Below are positions 1-8,926 of a stretch of 64,000 nucleotides of DNA, in pieces. Numbering within the stretch: position 1 is the first letter of the stretch; the number at the start of each line of letters is the position of its first letter. Made by a program: the position numbers and the translations under genes. The notes under the pieces are model-generated. The model was not told the DNA's origin. It saw only the letters and a list, made by a program, of their open reading frames with translations, and did not search any database. Source of the stretch: Fusobacterium sp. (GTDB taxonomy: Bacteria; Fusobacteriota; Fusobacteriia; Fusobacteriales; Fusobacteriaceae); contig DXWL01000001.1 in NCBI GenBank assembly GCA_019416865.1, forward strand, positions 74,383 through 138,382, read 5' to 3'.

Positions 1-1156
1 GATATATTCTTGTTTTAGGGAATTGAATTACTTTTGCAATATATTTAATTGGATAGAACATTATTAAGAACATAAGAGCATTACAAATTAATAAAGCAAA
101 TAAAATTGTATGCCATGTTGCTGGGTTTTTAGAGATAAACAGAGGTCCAACTTGGATTCCTTGAAGCATAAATGCTCCTACTAGAACTGCTGTTGTACTA
201 TCCCCTGGTATTCCTAAAGAAAGAAGAGGTATTAATGCTCCACCTGTAAGTCCATTGTTTGCAGATTCACTGGCAACAAGTCCCTCAACTGCACCTTTTC
301 CAAATTCATCTGGATTTTTAGAGAAGTTTTTAGCCTGTGAGTATGAAAGAATTGAAGCAGCACTTCCTCCAACTCCTGGAAGAATTCCCATAAATGTTCC
401 TATTCCTGATGAACGAATAACATTTACAAATTGACCTTTAAAATCTTTAAATGAGAATTTTCTTGTATTATCTGTCATCTCAGCTACTATTGCATTTGCT
501 TTCATTCCATCTTCAGCTTCTTCAAATATTTGACTTAAAGCAAATAATCCAATAAGAACTGGAAGAAGCTGGAATCCACTTCTAAGTTCAACTCTTAAAA
601 AGTCAGGAACCATTCTTACCATATTGTTATCAGGAAACTGTCCAATAAGAGATATAAAAGTTCCCAAGAATCCTGCAAATATACCTTTAATCATATTTCC
701 TTTTGAAAGAGCAGCTATTACTGTCATTGCAAACAATATGATTAAGAATTTTTCTATAGCAGAGAATTTTATTGCAAGTCTTGCAAGAGGAGGAGTAAAT
801 AGCCAAAGAGCTCCTAAACTTATCATACCTCCAAGAAGTGATGCAGTTATACCTATTTTTAAAGCTCTTTCTCCTTCACCTCTTTTTGCCATTGGGTGTC
901 CGTCAAATCCAGTTGTAATAGATGAAGGTGTTCCAGGTATATTTATAAGAATTGCTGGAATAAGTCCTCCACTGATACCTCCAACATAAAGACCAAGCAA
1001 TAAATAAAGTGATGTATTTAAATCATAAGCATAAGTTAACGGTAAAAATATAGCGATTGCCATTGTAGCTGTCATTCCAGGAATAGCACCGAATATTATT
1101 CCTACAAAAACACCTAAGGCAGCTACTACAAATTGTAAAACTCCAAATTCTATCAT
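1..1156 (-). CDS. tctA: TctA, large membrane subunit of a tripartite tricarboxylate transporter (3' end outside window)
   Basis: The reading frame opens at an ATG preceded by GGAGGATATAATT and stays open to the left edge, giving about 385 codons; TctA proteins are usually near 500 residues, so roughly the last quarter is missing. The N-terminal part has the family's hydrophobic segments and the hallmark loop GLIPAILINIPGTPSS followed by TGFDGHPMA. Known role: the large permease subunit of the TctABC system, which moves carboxylates (citrate and others) across the inner membrane using an ion gradient. It lies 12 bp after tctB in the order tctC-tctB-tctA. The substrate cannot be read from the sequence. 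Confidence 0.95.
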   Translation of the reverse strand, partial: MIEFGVLQFVVAALGVFVGIIFGAIPGMTATMAIAIFLPLTYAYDLNTSLYLLLGLYVGGISGGLIPAILINIPGTPSSITTGFDGHPMAKRGEGERALKIGITASLLGGMISLGALWLFTPPLARLAIKFSAIEKFLIILFAMTVIAALSKGNMIKGIFAGFLGTFISLIGQFPDNNMVRMVPDFLRVELRSGFQLLPVLIGLFALSQIFEEAEDGMKANAIVAEMTDNTRKFSFKDFKGQFVNVIRSSGIGTFMGILPGVGGSAASILSYSQAKNFSKNPDEFGKGAVEGLVASESANNGLTGGALIPLLSLGIPGDSTTAVLVGAFMLQGIQVGPLFISKNPATWHTILFALLICNALMFLIMFYPIKYIAKVIQFPKTRIY

Positions 1157-1168
1157 AATTATATCCTC

Positions 1169-1624
1169 CTACGGTAATGTAATTTGGAATACCTGTCCAA
1201 ATATGAACCATACCCCTACAGCAAACACAGTTGAAATTATTATTGAGTTAGCAACAGATTTAAATCCAGGATTTTTATAGAAAGTTTTTTCTTTCACTCC
1301 CACTGCTACACCTTTTAAATCTTCAACACCTGTAAATAACACATTAAATAAGAAGATACAAGTAATACTTGCTGGAAGGAAACCTATAAATTCCATCGCT
1401 TTTATATAAATAACAAATAATAAAAGTCCGCCTATAAGTCTTAATTTATCCCAGTTTTCTTGAAAAAATCTATAACCTGAAATATTTATAAAAGGTTTTC
1501 CAGATTTTTTTGTTTCAAAGTATCTTTCAATCATCATTATTACCAGCAATATTGCTAAAATTCCCATTATGATAGGAGGAACAAGCCAGTGTGATTTTGA
1601 TGGTATATAATTAATCTTAATCAT
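1169..1624 (-). CDS. tctB: TctB, small membrane subunit of tripartite tricarboxylate transporter
   Basis: A 151-residue protein with about four hydrophobic segments (near residues 14-32, 59-80, 82-98 and 127-148), the expected size and topology for TctB, the poorly conserved small membrane partner of TctA. Identification depends mainly on its position between the extracytoplasmic receptor gene and tctA and on this topology. The ATG at the 5' end is preceded by AAAAAAGGAGTTAAA, a good ribosome binding site. A strong hairpin lies between tctC and this gene, so the membrane genes are probably expressed below the receptor. Confidence 0.88.
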   Translation of the reverse strand: MIKINYIPSKSHWLVPPIIMGILAILLVIMMIERYFETKKSGKPFINISGYRFFQENWDKLRLIGGLLLFVIYIKAMEFIGFLPASITCIFLFNVLFTGVEDLKGVAVGVKEKTFYKNPGFKSVANSIIISTVFAVGVWFIFGQVFQITLP

Positions 1625-1661
1625 TTTAACTCCTTTTTTCTTAATATTTCCTTTTTAAAGA

Positions 1662-1691
1662 GGGAGAAATTTAATTTCTTAAATTTCTCCC
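1662..1691 (-). terminator. Intercistronic hairpin between tctC and tctB
   Basis: An 11-bp perfect stem (GGGAGAAATTT / AAATTTCTCCC) with an 8-nt loop sits just after the tctC stop. No long U-run follows, so I read it as a leaky terminator or 3' mRNA-stabilising hairpin that raises tctC expression over tctBA, a usual pattern for binding-protein genes. Confidence 0.6.
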
Positions 1692-1722
1692 AAACTTTAA
1701 ATAACTTTATTTTTTAATCTTT

Positions 1723-2760
1723 TTATTTTTGAACTAAATCGTCAAGTGATGGTGAATTATCTATAAGAGTTTGAATTCCATCTCTTTTTCCATAAATAAA
1801 TGCTTTAGCATCTGCTGCATTTAAGAATCCAGCACGGTAGTTCATTCTTCCTAAATCTTCGTTGAATTGAGGATCAGCTGATACTTTTTCCATAGCTGTA
1901 TCTAACTCCGCTACTAATTCTGCTGGGAAATCTTTAGGCATATAGATTAAGAAATCTTTAGAGAATCTGAATTCTTTATCATTTACAGTTATTCCTAAAT
2001 CTGCATAAGATTTAACATCTACACCTTCAATATTATCTAAAAGACCTACAAATTTCATAGCAATTTTTGCATCATCTGTTTCTGTATAATCTTTTAATGA
2101 AGCATAGTCAGCAAATATTACGTCGCAGTTTCCATCCCATAGAAGTTGACATTTGTCTGCTGTTGAACCACCAACAACTACTACTATACGATCTGCTACA
2201 TCTTGACCATAAGTTTTAACTACCCAATCATAGAAAGCTATAAATCCAACGTGAGAAACTCCTCCAGCTTCACAAGCCATACGGCAGATAGCATTTGGAT
2301 TTTCTTTTAAATACTTAGGAATTTCTGTTAAATCATTATAAGGTGCGTTGATTCCTGCTGCCCAAGCTGCTCCAGGGTTTTGTGCAATACGAGGACCAAC
2401 TTCCATATTTTCTAATTTATATATATCATCATAAGATTTAAATGATACACCTAAATAAGTCATATCATGGAACATCATAATTGTATTTCCATCAGGTTTA
2501 GAATCCTGCATAGCTGCAAGTGCTTCTGCAGCCCCAACTGCATCAACTTTCATGTTAGCTCCAAGAGCTTTACCTAAATGTCTCGATACAGTATCTGCTA
2601 TTAAATAAGAATCTCCTGATGTAGATGTAGAACCTATAACAACTCTTACATTTTTTCCATTAAAAGTTGTAGCTGTTTCTTTCTCTTTTCCACATCCTGT
2701 AAAAACTACCATAGAAATCAGACCAAGCATTAACATTAATACTTTCACAAACTTTTTCAT
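1723..2760 (-). CDS. tctC: TctC family solute-binding lipoprotein
   Basis: A 345-residue binding protein of the Bug/TctC family, the periplasmic receptor of the tripartite carboxylate transporter. I start it at the ATG followed by KKFVKVLMLMLGLISMVV, because GGGAGG lies 7 bases upstream and this places a standard lipoprotein signal at the N-terminus ending in FTGC, with Cys as the lipid anchor. A longer in-frame start upstream would put hydrophilic residues in front of the signal peptide. It is the first gene of tctCBA and is divergent from a LysR regulator, the usual arrangement for substrate-inducible carboxylate uptake. The ligand is unknown. Confidence 0.92.
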   Translation of the reverse strand: MKKFVKVLMLMLGLISMVVFTGCGKEKETATTFNGKNVRVVIGSTSTSGDSYLIADTVSRHLGKALGANMKVDAVGAAEALAAMQDSKPDGNTIMMFHDMTYLGVSFKSYDDIYKLENMEVGPRIAQNPGAAWAAGINAPYNDLTEIPKYLKENPNAICRMACEAGGVSHVGFIAFYDWVVKTYGQDVADRIVVVVGGSTADKCQLLWDGNCDVIFADYASLKDYTETDDAKIAMKFVGLLDNIEGVDVKSYADLGITVNDKEFRFSKDFLIYMPKDFPAELVAELDTAMEKVSADPQFNEDLGRMNYRAGFLNAADAKAFIYGKRDGIQTLIDNSPSLDDLVQK

Positions 2761-3011
2761 TTCATACCTCCCAAACTTTTTTTCATCCTTTTTCAAAACA
2801 TTTTTTATAAAATAAAAACATTTAATCTTGTTTCAATCATATTTTAAACTAAAATTTCTATTAAGTAAAATTCTTTTTTTTAAGATTCGTCTTAATTTTT
2901 CTTATAGTTTTGTTAATTTTTCTTATAACTTTGAAAAAATTATTGCTTTTAGCAAACTTGTAACTTATAATTTAATTGATAGAATAAAAATAAATTTAAA
3001 GCGAGGGAAAA

Positions 3012-3935
3012 ATGGATTTAAAACAGCTGGAATATATTGTAGAAATCGCAAAAGAAAAAAATATCACTCATGCTGCTGAAAAGCTTTTTATTTCCCAATC
3101 TGCACTGAATCAGCAGCTTTTAAAATTAGAAAAAGAACTTGGAGCTCAGCTTTTCCATCGTTCAAGAACTGATTGGCATCTTACAGAAGTAGGAGAAATA
3201 TATATTGAAAATGCAAAAAAAATTCTGGAAATACAAAAAAATACATACAATCAGATATATGATTGTATTGAACATCATAAAAGAAAACTTACAATCGGAC
3301 TTACAGCAGGAAGAGGAATCGAATTATTCACATCTATTTTTTCTGATTTTCAAAAACTATATCCCAATGTTATTGTTGAACCAATAGAGATGTCTGTATA
3401 TGAACAACAGAAAAAGATGGAAAAAGGTGAACTAGATTTAGGATTTATGACTTTATCCAAAAATCAAAGGACAAAAGATAACTATATAGTTTTATATTCT
3501 GAGGAGATGGTTCTTATAACTTCAAAAAAACATCCATTTGTTAATTCTGAAGCTGCAAAAGAACCTGTGGATCTTTTGAATTTTAAAGATGAACCATTTG
3601 TATTTATGAATAAAAAATCAACCAACAGAGATGTTATTGATGAAATTTTTAAAGATGCTGGATTTGAACCTCGTATTCTTTTTGAAACAACCTATACAAG
3701 CAGTATTGTAAGAGCAGTAGAATTCAATCTTTCTTGTGCTGTTGTACCTTACTATTATGTAAAAAGTGAAAACAAAAATATCTCCTACTTTAGAATAAAA
3801 GGATTTCCTTCATGGGATGTTTCTATAAGCTATAAAAAAGACAGCTATCTTTCAAAACCTGCTCAAGCTTTCATAGAACTTGCCAAAAAATACTGTAGCA
3901 AAAAAAATGGACTTATTAAACTCAATAAGTCTTAA
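3012..3935 (+). CDS. LysR family transcriptional regulator (divergent from tctCBA)
   Basis: A 307-residue LysR-type regulator. Residues 1-60 form the winged helix-turn-helix (DLKQLEYIVEIAKEKNITHA, then SQSALNQQLLKLEKELG), and residues about 90-295 form the ligand-binding domain. The ATG follows AAAGCGAGGGAAAA. It is transcribed away from tctC across about 250 bp, so the most direct inference is that it senses the TctC substrate or a metabolite of it and controls that operon. It is clearly a paralogue of the broken LysR gene near 8 kb, sharing the HTH region and the C-terminal SYKK..YL.K....FIELA block. Confidence 0.92.
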   Translation: MDLKQLEYIVEIAKEKNITHAAEKLFISQSALNQQLLKLEKELGAQLFHRSRTDWHLTEVGEIYIENAKKILEIQKNTYNQIYDCIEHHKRKLTIGLTAGRGIELFTSIFSDFQKLYPNVIVEPIEMSVYEQQKKMEKGELDLGFMTLSKNQRTKDNYIVLYSEEMVLITSKKHPFVNSEAAKEPVDLLNFKDEPFVFMNKKSTNRDVIDEIFKDAGFEPRILFETTYTSSIVRAVEFNLSCAVVPYYYVKSENKNISYFRIKGFPSWDVSISYKKDSYLSKPAQAFIELAKKYCSKKNGLIKLNKS

Positions 3936-3966
3936 AATATCTAATAACTTTCTTAATTTTTTAAAT

Positions 3967-3995
3967 TTTACAAAATACATATTTCATATTATACT
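3967..3995 (+). promoter_or_regulatory. Putative sigma-70 promoter for the PPC-domain gene
   Basis: TTTACA and TATACT are separated by exactly 17 bp, about 45 bp before the start codon at 4038. This fits a housekeeping promoter; no operator is evident. Confidence 0.5.
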
Positions 3996-4037
3996 AATAT
4001 TATCTCACATATATTAAGCTTAAAAGGAGGTATACTT

Positions 4038-4463
4038 ATGGAATACAAACAATCAAACAATTTTTATTTTGTAAGAATTGACAGAGGAGAAGAAGTACTT
4101 GCAAAACTTAAAGAAGTATGTGAAAAAGAAAATATTACTTTAGGAAAAATAGAGGGACTTGGAGCAACAGATAAGCTTACAATCGGACTTTTTGATATCC
4201 AAGAAAAATTTTATCATAAAACAACATTGACAGGACCTATGGAAATAACTTCTTTCATTGGAAATATTTCTACTTCAAATGGAAAAACTTATCTGCACTG
4301 TCATATCAATGTATGTAACAAAAATATGCAGATTTTCGGAGGACATCTTAATGAATGTTTTATTTCTGCTACAGGAGAATTTGTTATTACAAAAGCTGAA
4401 GGAACAGTAGAAAGAGAATTAGACAAAGAAATTGGATTGAATTTATTTAAATTTATAGACTAA
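4038..4463 (+). CDS. PPC (DUF296/PCC) domain protein
   Basis: A 141-residue single-domain protein of the DUF296/PPC family, which forms trimers. The recognisable core is EGLGATDKLTIGLFD near residues 40-54, GNIS with a downstream HCHINVC, and GGHL near residues 102-105; the conserved histidines are thought to hold a metal in bacterial members. In plants the domain accompanies AT-hook DNA-binding motifs, but here there is no AT hook, so DNA binding is not implied. The gene has its own promoter and AAAGGAGG ribosome binding site and is followed by a terminator hairpin. Its role beside the TctABC locus is unknown. Confidence 0.85.
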   Translation: MEYKQSNNFYFVRIDRGEEVLAKLKEVCEKENITLGKIEGLGATDKLTIGLFDIQEKFYHKTTLTGPMEITSFIGNISTSNGKTYLHCHINVCNKNMQIFGGHLNECFISATGEFVITKAEGTVERELDKEIGLNLFKFID

Positions 4464-4499
4464 AAAATAAAACTATAATACTCTTAAAATTTTTAATGT

Positions 4500-4532
4500 A
4501 GGCTGTTGCATTTTATAAATTTGCAACAGCCT
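4500..4532 (+). terminator. Terminator hairpin of the GCTGTTGC family
   Basis: AGGCTGTTGCA pairs with TGCAACAGCCT around a short AT-rich loop, followed by TAATTTTATTT. The same GCTGTTGC/GCAACAGC arms recur near 43460, 44550 and 63740. Confidence 0.75.
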
Positions 4533-4550
4533 AATTTTATTTAAATAAAA

Positions 4551-4594
4551 AAGAGCTGAATAAATTAGTAATTAAAAAACTAATTTATAACAGC
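4551..4594 (-). terminator. Terminator for the ilvD-gntP transcript
   Basis: Read on the minus strand, outer GCTG/CAGC arms enclose an inner TAAATTAGT/ACTAATTTA stem and are followed by CTCTTTTTTATTT, just beyond the end of the full gntP frame. Confidence 0.65.
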
Positions 4595-4633
4595 CCTTAA
4601 AATGAGGATTAGTATATAATTTTATTCAAATAC

Positions 4634-6019
4634 TCAGATAAATATATTTAAAACAATTAGTTCTAATACTCCTACTCCAGCCATTACCATTGATACTGCA
4701 GTTTTACATTTCAATTGATCTTTCATTTCGGTAAGCCCAAACATTCCATTGAATACCCAAAATCCGCTATCATTAAAATAACCAAAAGAAATAGCACCAA
4801 TACAACATGCTTAAGCAAGAAGAACTGGAGATACTCCTAACATTGATACAAGAGGAGCTGTAAGAGATGCTGCTGTCGTTATAGCTACTGTTGCAGAACC
4901 TAGGGCAATTCTCATAAGCGCTGCAATTATAACTGGAATAAGTATAGCTGGTAATGGCCAAGTTACTACCATATCTCCAAGTACTCCTCCTATTCCACTT
5001 TCTTTAATTACATTTCCTAATGATCCCCCTGCTCCTGTTATTAACATAATAATACCTGTATCCTTTATACTTTCATTCATAATATTTATTATTTCTTCTT
5101 TGGTAAGTTTACTTCCAAGACCATATACTGCTAAAATAGTACCTATTCCAAGAGCAACTATTGGAGCTCCTAATAAAGTAATTATATAATAAATTGGACC
5201 TGTTTTTATATTTGTTATATCTAAGATTGTTTTAGAAAAAATTAATACAAGAGGAATAACTATAGGAGATAACGAATTCCAAAGTTTTGGTAAATCTTTT
5301 ACATTCATTATATTTTCAAGCTGTTCCATTGTTTTTATATATTCTTTTTTAAATTCTTTTCTATCATAAGTTCCATCTATATGAGGAATTTGATAAATTT
5401 TTGTCCCAATCCATTTAGAATATAAAGTTGATGCTATAAATATAGGAAGTGATAATAAACTTCCTGCTATTATCATTTGTCCGATATCCACACCCATCAT
5501 ACCTGCTGCTGTAAGTGGACCAGGAGTAGGTGGAACCATTGTATGAGTAAGTTGAAGTCCACATGCAAGAGATAAAGCAAGACCAATAATTGATTTTCCT
5601 GTTACTCTAGAAAGAGCTTTACAAAGAGGTGTAAAAATTACAAGGGCTGAATCTGCAAAAACAGGTATAGATACTATCCAACCAGTTATAGCTAAAGCCC
5701 ACTCTTCTCTGCCTTTTCCTATAAGTTTTATAAATGTATAAGCAAGTCTTTCTGCAGCTCCTGATTTTTCTAAAACCCCTCCCATCATTACTCCAAGACC
5801 TATTATTATTCCTGTATTTGCCAACGTATTTCCAAATCCTTTTGAAATTGCTTTTACAATTTCATTAGGATTCATTCCACCTATAATTCCTGTTACTAAA
5901 GCAGCTATTAATAAAGCTGTAAATGTATGAGTTTTTGTCTTCATTACTAAAATTATCATTAAAGCTATTCCCAAAAAAAGTCCTAATAACATTTGAGTTT
6001 CATATGTCATAAAATCCAT
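4634..6019 (-). pseudogene. gntP: GntP family gluconate-type permease, interrupted by an in-frame stop
   Basis: The frame encodes a GntP-family (gluconate:H+ symporter) carrier with many hydrophobic segments and the family signatures MVPPTPGPLTAAG and LQLTHT. After ...VSPVLLA it meets TAA at 4811-4813, but the same frame continues for 58 further codons with the expected C-terminus: GAISFGYFNDSGFW, where NDSGFW is conserved in the family, then FGLTE and a final hydrophobic helix, ending at TGA (4634-4636). A single change, probably TTA (Leu) to TAA, therefore removes the last membrane segments. The product is likely inactive unless the stop is read through. Two starts are possible, at 6019 and 6010; GAGAGGGG precedes both. 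It lies 19 bp after the ilvD-like dehydratase and is presumably cotranscribed. Confidence 0.85.
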
Positions 6020-6038
6020 TCCCCTCTCTTTTTAATAT

Positions 6039-7742
6039 TTAAAATTTTGAAACATCTATAATTGCTCCTGTATCAGCAGAAGTTACTAATTCAGCATACT
6101 TAGCTAATGCTGGTTTTCTTGGTTTTTTTACAGGGTGCCAATTTTTCTTTCTTCTTTCAAATTCTTCTTCATCCACTTCTATTTTCAATGTACGTTTTAA
6201 AATATCTATTTCTATGATATCTCCATCTTGTACAAATGCTATCGGACCACCTGCTGCAGCTTCTGGAGAAATATGTCCAACACAAGGTCCATGAGTAGCA
6301 CCTGAAAAACGTCCATCAGTAATAAGAGCACAATCTTCATCCATTCCTCTACCCATTATAAGAGCTGTTGTTGAAAGCATCTCTCTCATTCCAGGTCCCC
6401 CTTTAGGTCCCTCATATCTTATTACTATTACAGTTCCTTTTTCTATTTTATTATTTTCAATTGCAAAATCTGCTTCTTCCATCGAATTAAATACTTTTGA
6501 TTTTCCTTTAAAATAATACATTTTTTCTTTAACTCCAGATTGCTTTATTACAGCACCATTAGGAGCTAAATTTCCATAAAGAACTGCTATTCCTCCCTCT
6601 TTTTTTTGTGGATTTTCTATAGTTTTTAATACATCATCTGGTTTCACAATCACTTTTTCTAATAACTCTTTTAAAGTTTTTCCTGTTACTGTCATTACAT
6701 CTGTATGAAGCTTATCTTCTAATGTCTTAAGTACAGCAGGAATACCACCACTTGCATCTAAGGATACAATTGGATATTTTCCTGATGGTTGAAGATTGCA
6801 TATAAAAGGTATCTCTTTACTAATCTTATCAAAATCTTTTAAATTTAGCTCCACTCCAGCTTCATGTGCTATTGCCAAAAGATGAAGAACTAAATTAGTA
6901 GAAGATCCTGTTGCCATAGCTCCAACAATACCATTTAACATTACTTCTCTTGTTAATATCTTTCTTGGAGTTATATTTTTATTTAAAAGCTCCATTATAT
7001 ATCTACCTGAGGCTTTTGCTATTCTTTTTCTTTTATTTGAAACTGCTGATGCAGTTCCAGCTCCAGGTAAAGACATTCCAAGTACTTCACTTAACATGCA
7101 CATAGAATTTGCTGTTCCTAAATGTGCACAACTTCCTACAGTTGGAAGTGCATTTTTTTCTGCCTCTTTCATTTCCTCTACTGTTACTGTTCCAACTTCT
7201 ACTCTTCCTGGATATTCTCTTAATTCGCTAGAACAAAACAAAGGATTTCCTCCCACATTTCCTGGAAGCATAGGTCCTCCTGGAACAATTATTGCTGGAA
7301 TATTTAGTCTTGCTGCAGCCATAAGCATTCCTGGAATAATTTTATCACATCCTGGTAATAGAACCATTGCATCAAAATGATGAGCTTCTACTACCATTTC
7401 TATAGAATCAGCTATTAATTCTCTACTTGCAAGAGGATAACACATTCCTTTATGTCCTTGACAAAGACCATCACAAATAGCTATTGTTTCTGATTGTCTA
7501 GGAACTCCTCCCATTTCTATAATTCCTTGTTTTACATATTCTGCTAACTCTCTTAAATGTACATGTCCTGGTACCATCTCACTGAAGGATCCTATTACTG
7601 CTATAAATGGCTTTTTCATATCCTCTTCATCCATACCTGTCGCATATAAAAGAGCTCTTTGACCTGTACGTCCTAATCCATTCGTAAGCACACTGCTTCT
7701 ATATTTCTTATTTTTTATTTCAAACTCTTTTTCAAAATCCAT
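6039..7742 (-). CDS. ilvD: IlvD/Edd family dehydratase (dihydroxy-acid or sugar-acid dehydratase)
   Basis: A 567-residue member of the IlvD/Edd family, iron-sulfur enzymes that dehydrate dihydroxy-acids or aldonic acids. Visible marks are the cysteine-bearing segments CDGLCQGHKGM and LLPGCDKIIPGM, the segment GSCAHLGTANSM, and the C-terminal DGRFSGATHGPCVGHISPEA. I start at the ATG with GTGGAGGACAGA in front; a GTG 12 bases further upstream lies inside that ribosome binding site and can be dismissed. Pairing with a gluconate-type permease and a LysR gene, and no other branched-chain amino-acid genes nearby, suggests a sugar-acid rather than a valine/isoleucine role. That is inference; the family name is safer than the symbol. 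Confidence 0.85.
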   Translation of the reverse strand: MDFEKEFEIKNKKYRSSVLTNGLGRTGQRALLYATGMDEEDMKKPFIAVIGSFSEMVPGHVHLRELAEYVKQGIIEMGGVPRQSETIAICDGLCQGHKGMCYPLASRELIADSIEMVVEAHHFDAMVLLPGCDKIIPGMLMAAARLNIPAIIVPGGPMLPGNVGGNPLFCSSELREYPGRVEVGTVTVEEMKEAEKNALPTVGSCAHLGTANSMCMLSEVLGMSLPGAGTASAVSNKRKRIAKASGRYIMELLNKNITPRKILTREVMLNGIVGAMATGSSTNLVLHLLAIAHEAGVELNLKDFDKISKEIPFICNLQPSGKYPIVSLDASGGIPAVLKTLEDKLHTDVMTVTGKTLKELLEKVIVKPDDVLKTIENPQKKEGGIAVLYGNLAPNGAVIKQSGVKEKMYYFKGKSKVFNSMEEADFAIENNKIEKGTVIVIRYEGPKGGPGMREMLSTTALIMGRGMDEDCALITDGRFSGATHGPCVGHISPEAAAGGPIAFVQDGDIIEIDILKRTLKIEVDEEEFERRKKNWHPVKKPRKPALAKYAELVTSADTGAIIDVSKF

Positions 7743-7934
7743 TCTGTCCTCCACTAAATTTTTTAATAGCGCTATTTTATTACAAAAATTTTACTTTTAG
7801 TTCTTATTGCTCAAATTATATCAAATATAATTGTGAAAGTTAAATTAATAATTCTATAAATATTATTAAAAAAATTAATAGTATTGACAAAAGTCTCTAA
7901 ATTATATATTATTTGATTAAAAAAGGAGGCCTTT

Positions 7935-8845
7935 ATGAATTTGAAAGAGATAGAATATATCATAAAAATATCTGAAGAAAAAAATATTACAAGAGCTGCA
8001 GAAAAGCTTTATATTACTCCTTCTGCACTTAATCAACAGCTTTTAAATTTAGAAAAAGAACTTGAAACTCCTCTTTTCTTTCGTTCAAGAACTGGTTTTA
8101 CACCTACTGAAGCTGGAAAAATATATTTAAAAGCTGCTAAAGAAATATTAAGATTAAAAAAAGATGCATATAATCATTTACAAGATATTATAAAATCTAA
8201 AAAAGGAAGTATTTCAATTGGAGTTCCACCTGAAAGAGGATCTGATATGTTTACTTGTGTATATCCTATTTTTCATAAAGAATATCCAAATATAAAAATA
8301 AAAATTATCGAAGTAAATGTAAAACAACAACAAAAACTTATATCAAACGGAGTACTTGATATTGGATTTATGACTCTTAAATCTTCACAAAAAACAGATG
8401 ATGAATATATCCCAATATGTTCTGAAGAGCTTGTTCTCATAGTTCCCTCTTCGCACCCCTTATGTAAAAAATCTAAAAAAGGAAAAGGTCCTTATCCTGA
8501 AATAGATTTGACTTTATTTAAAAATGAAAATTTTGCTCTTATGTATAGAGAGTCAACTATTTCTGAACATGTTGAAAATATTTTTAGACAAGCCAAAATA
8601 ATACCTAATATACTTTTTGAAACAACTAGAGCAAGTACTATTTTAGATGTAGTTTCTAAAAATATGTGTTGTGGAATAATTCCAAATTCGATAGCTATTC
8701 CTCATAAAAAAATGTTTCTTTTTTTTGTTTTCCTAATCATACTTGTTGGGAAATTATGGTAAGTTATAAAAAAGGTGGGTATTTAAATAAAGCTACTAAA
8801 AGATTTATAGAACTTGCTTCTGACTATTGGAATAATTCATTTTAA
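7935..8845 (+). pseudogene. LysR family regulator with a frameshift in a T8 tract
   Basis: The first 260 or so residues are a normal LysR regulator, closely similar to the one at 3012-3935 (HTH with ITRAAEKLYITPSALNQQL, then the effector domain). At eight consecutive T (8719-8726) the frame breaks into a short hydrophobic tail ending at 8762. In the next frame the expected C-terminus resumes (FPNHTCWEIMVSYKKGGY, then FIELASDYW) up to TAA at 8843-8845. One extra T would restore a protein of about 303 residues, matching its paralogue. It may be a true inactivating deletion, a phase-variable or slippage-corrected tract, or a read error. It is divergent from the ilvD-gntP operon, its presumed target. 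Confidence 0.85.
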
Positions 8846-8865
8846 TTCTATATATTCTCACAAAT

Positions 8866-8926
8866 AAAAAAAGAGCTATACAAACCAAGAATATAAAATC
8901 ATTGATTTGAGATAGCTCTTTTTTAA
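8866..8926. terminator. Bidirectional terminator between convergent genes
   Basis: AAAAAAGAGCTAT pairs with ATAGCTCTTTTTT around a loop of about 35 nt, giving a U-run on both strands. It closes the LysR pseudogene and the GntR gene, which converge here. Confidence 0.75.

Noticed and set aside
3205..3387. Short open frames inside the LysR gene and many similar frames opposite other genes
   Set aside because: They lack ribosome binding sites, overlap well-supported genes, and their translations show no family signature or coding-type composition.
4811..4813. Recoding (selenocysteine or pyrrolysine) at the gntP stop
   Set aside because: The codon is TAA, which is not known to be used for either; a nonsense mutation is simpler.
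6039..7742. Assigning the dehydratase firmly to valine/isoleucine synthesis
   Set aside because: No other branched-chain amino acid genes are near; the gluconate-type permease neighbour points to sugar acids, so only the family is asserted.
7743..7754. GTG start 12 bases upstream of the dehydratase ATG
   Set aside because: The GTG is part of the GTGGAGG ribosome binding site of the ATG.
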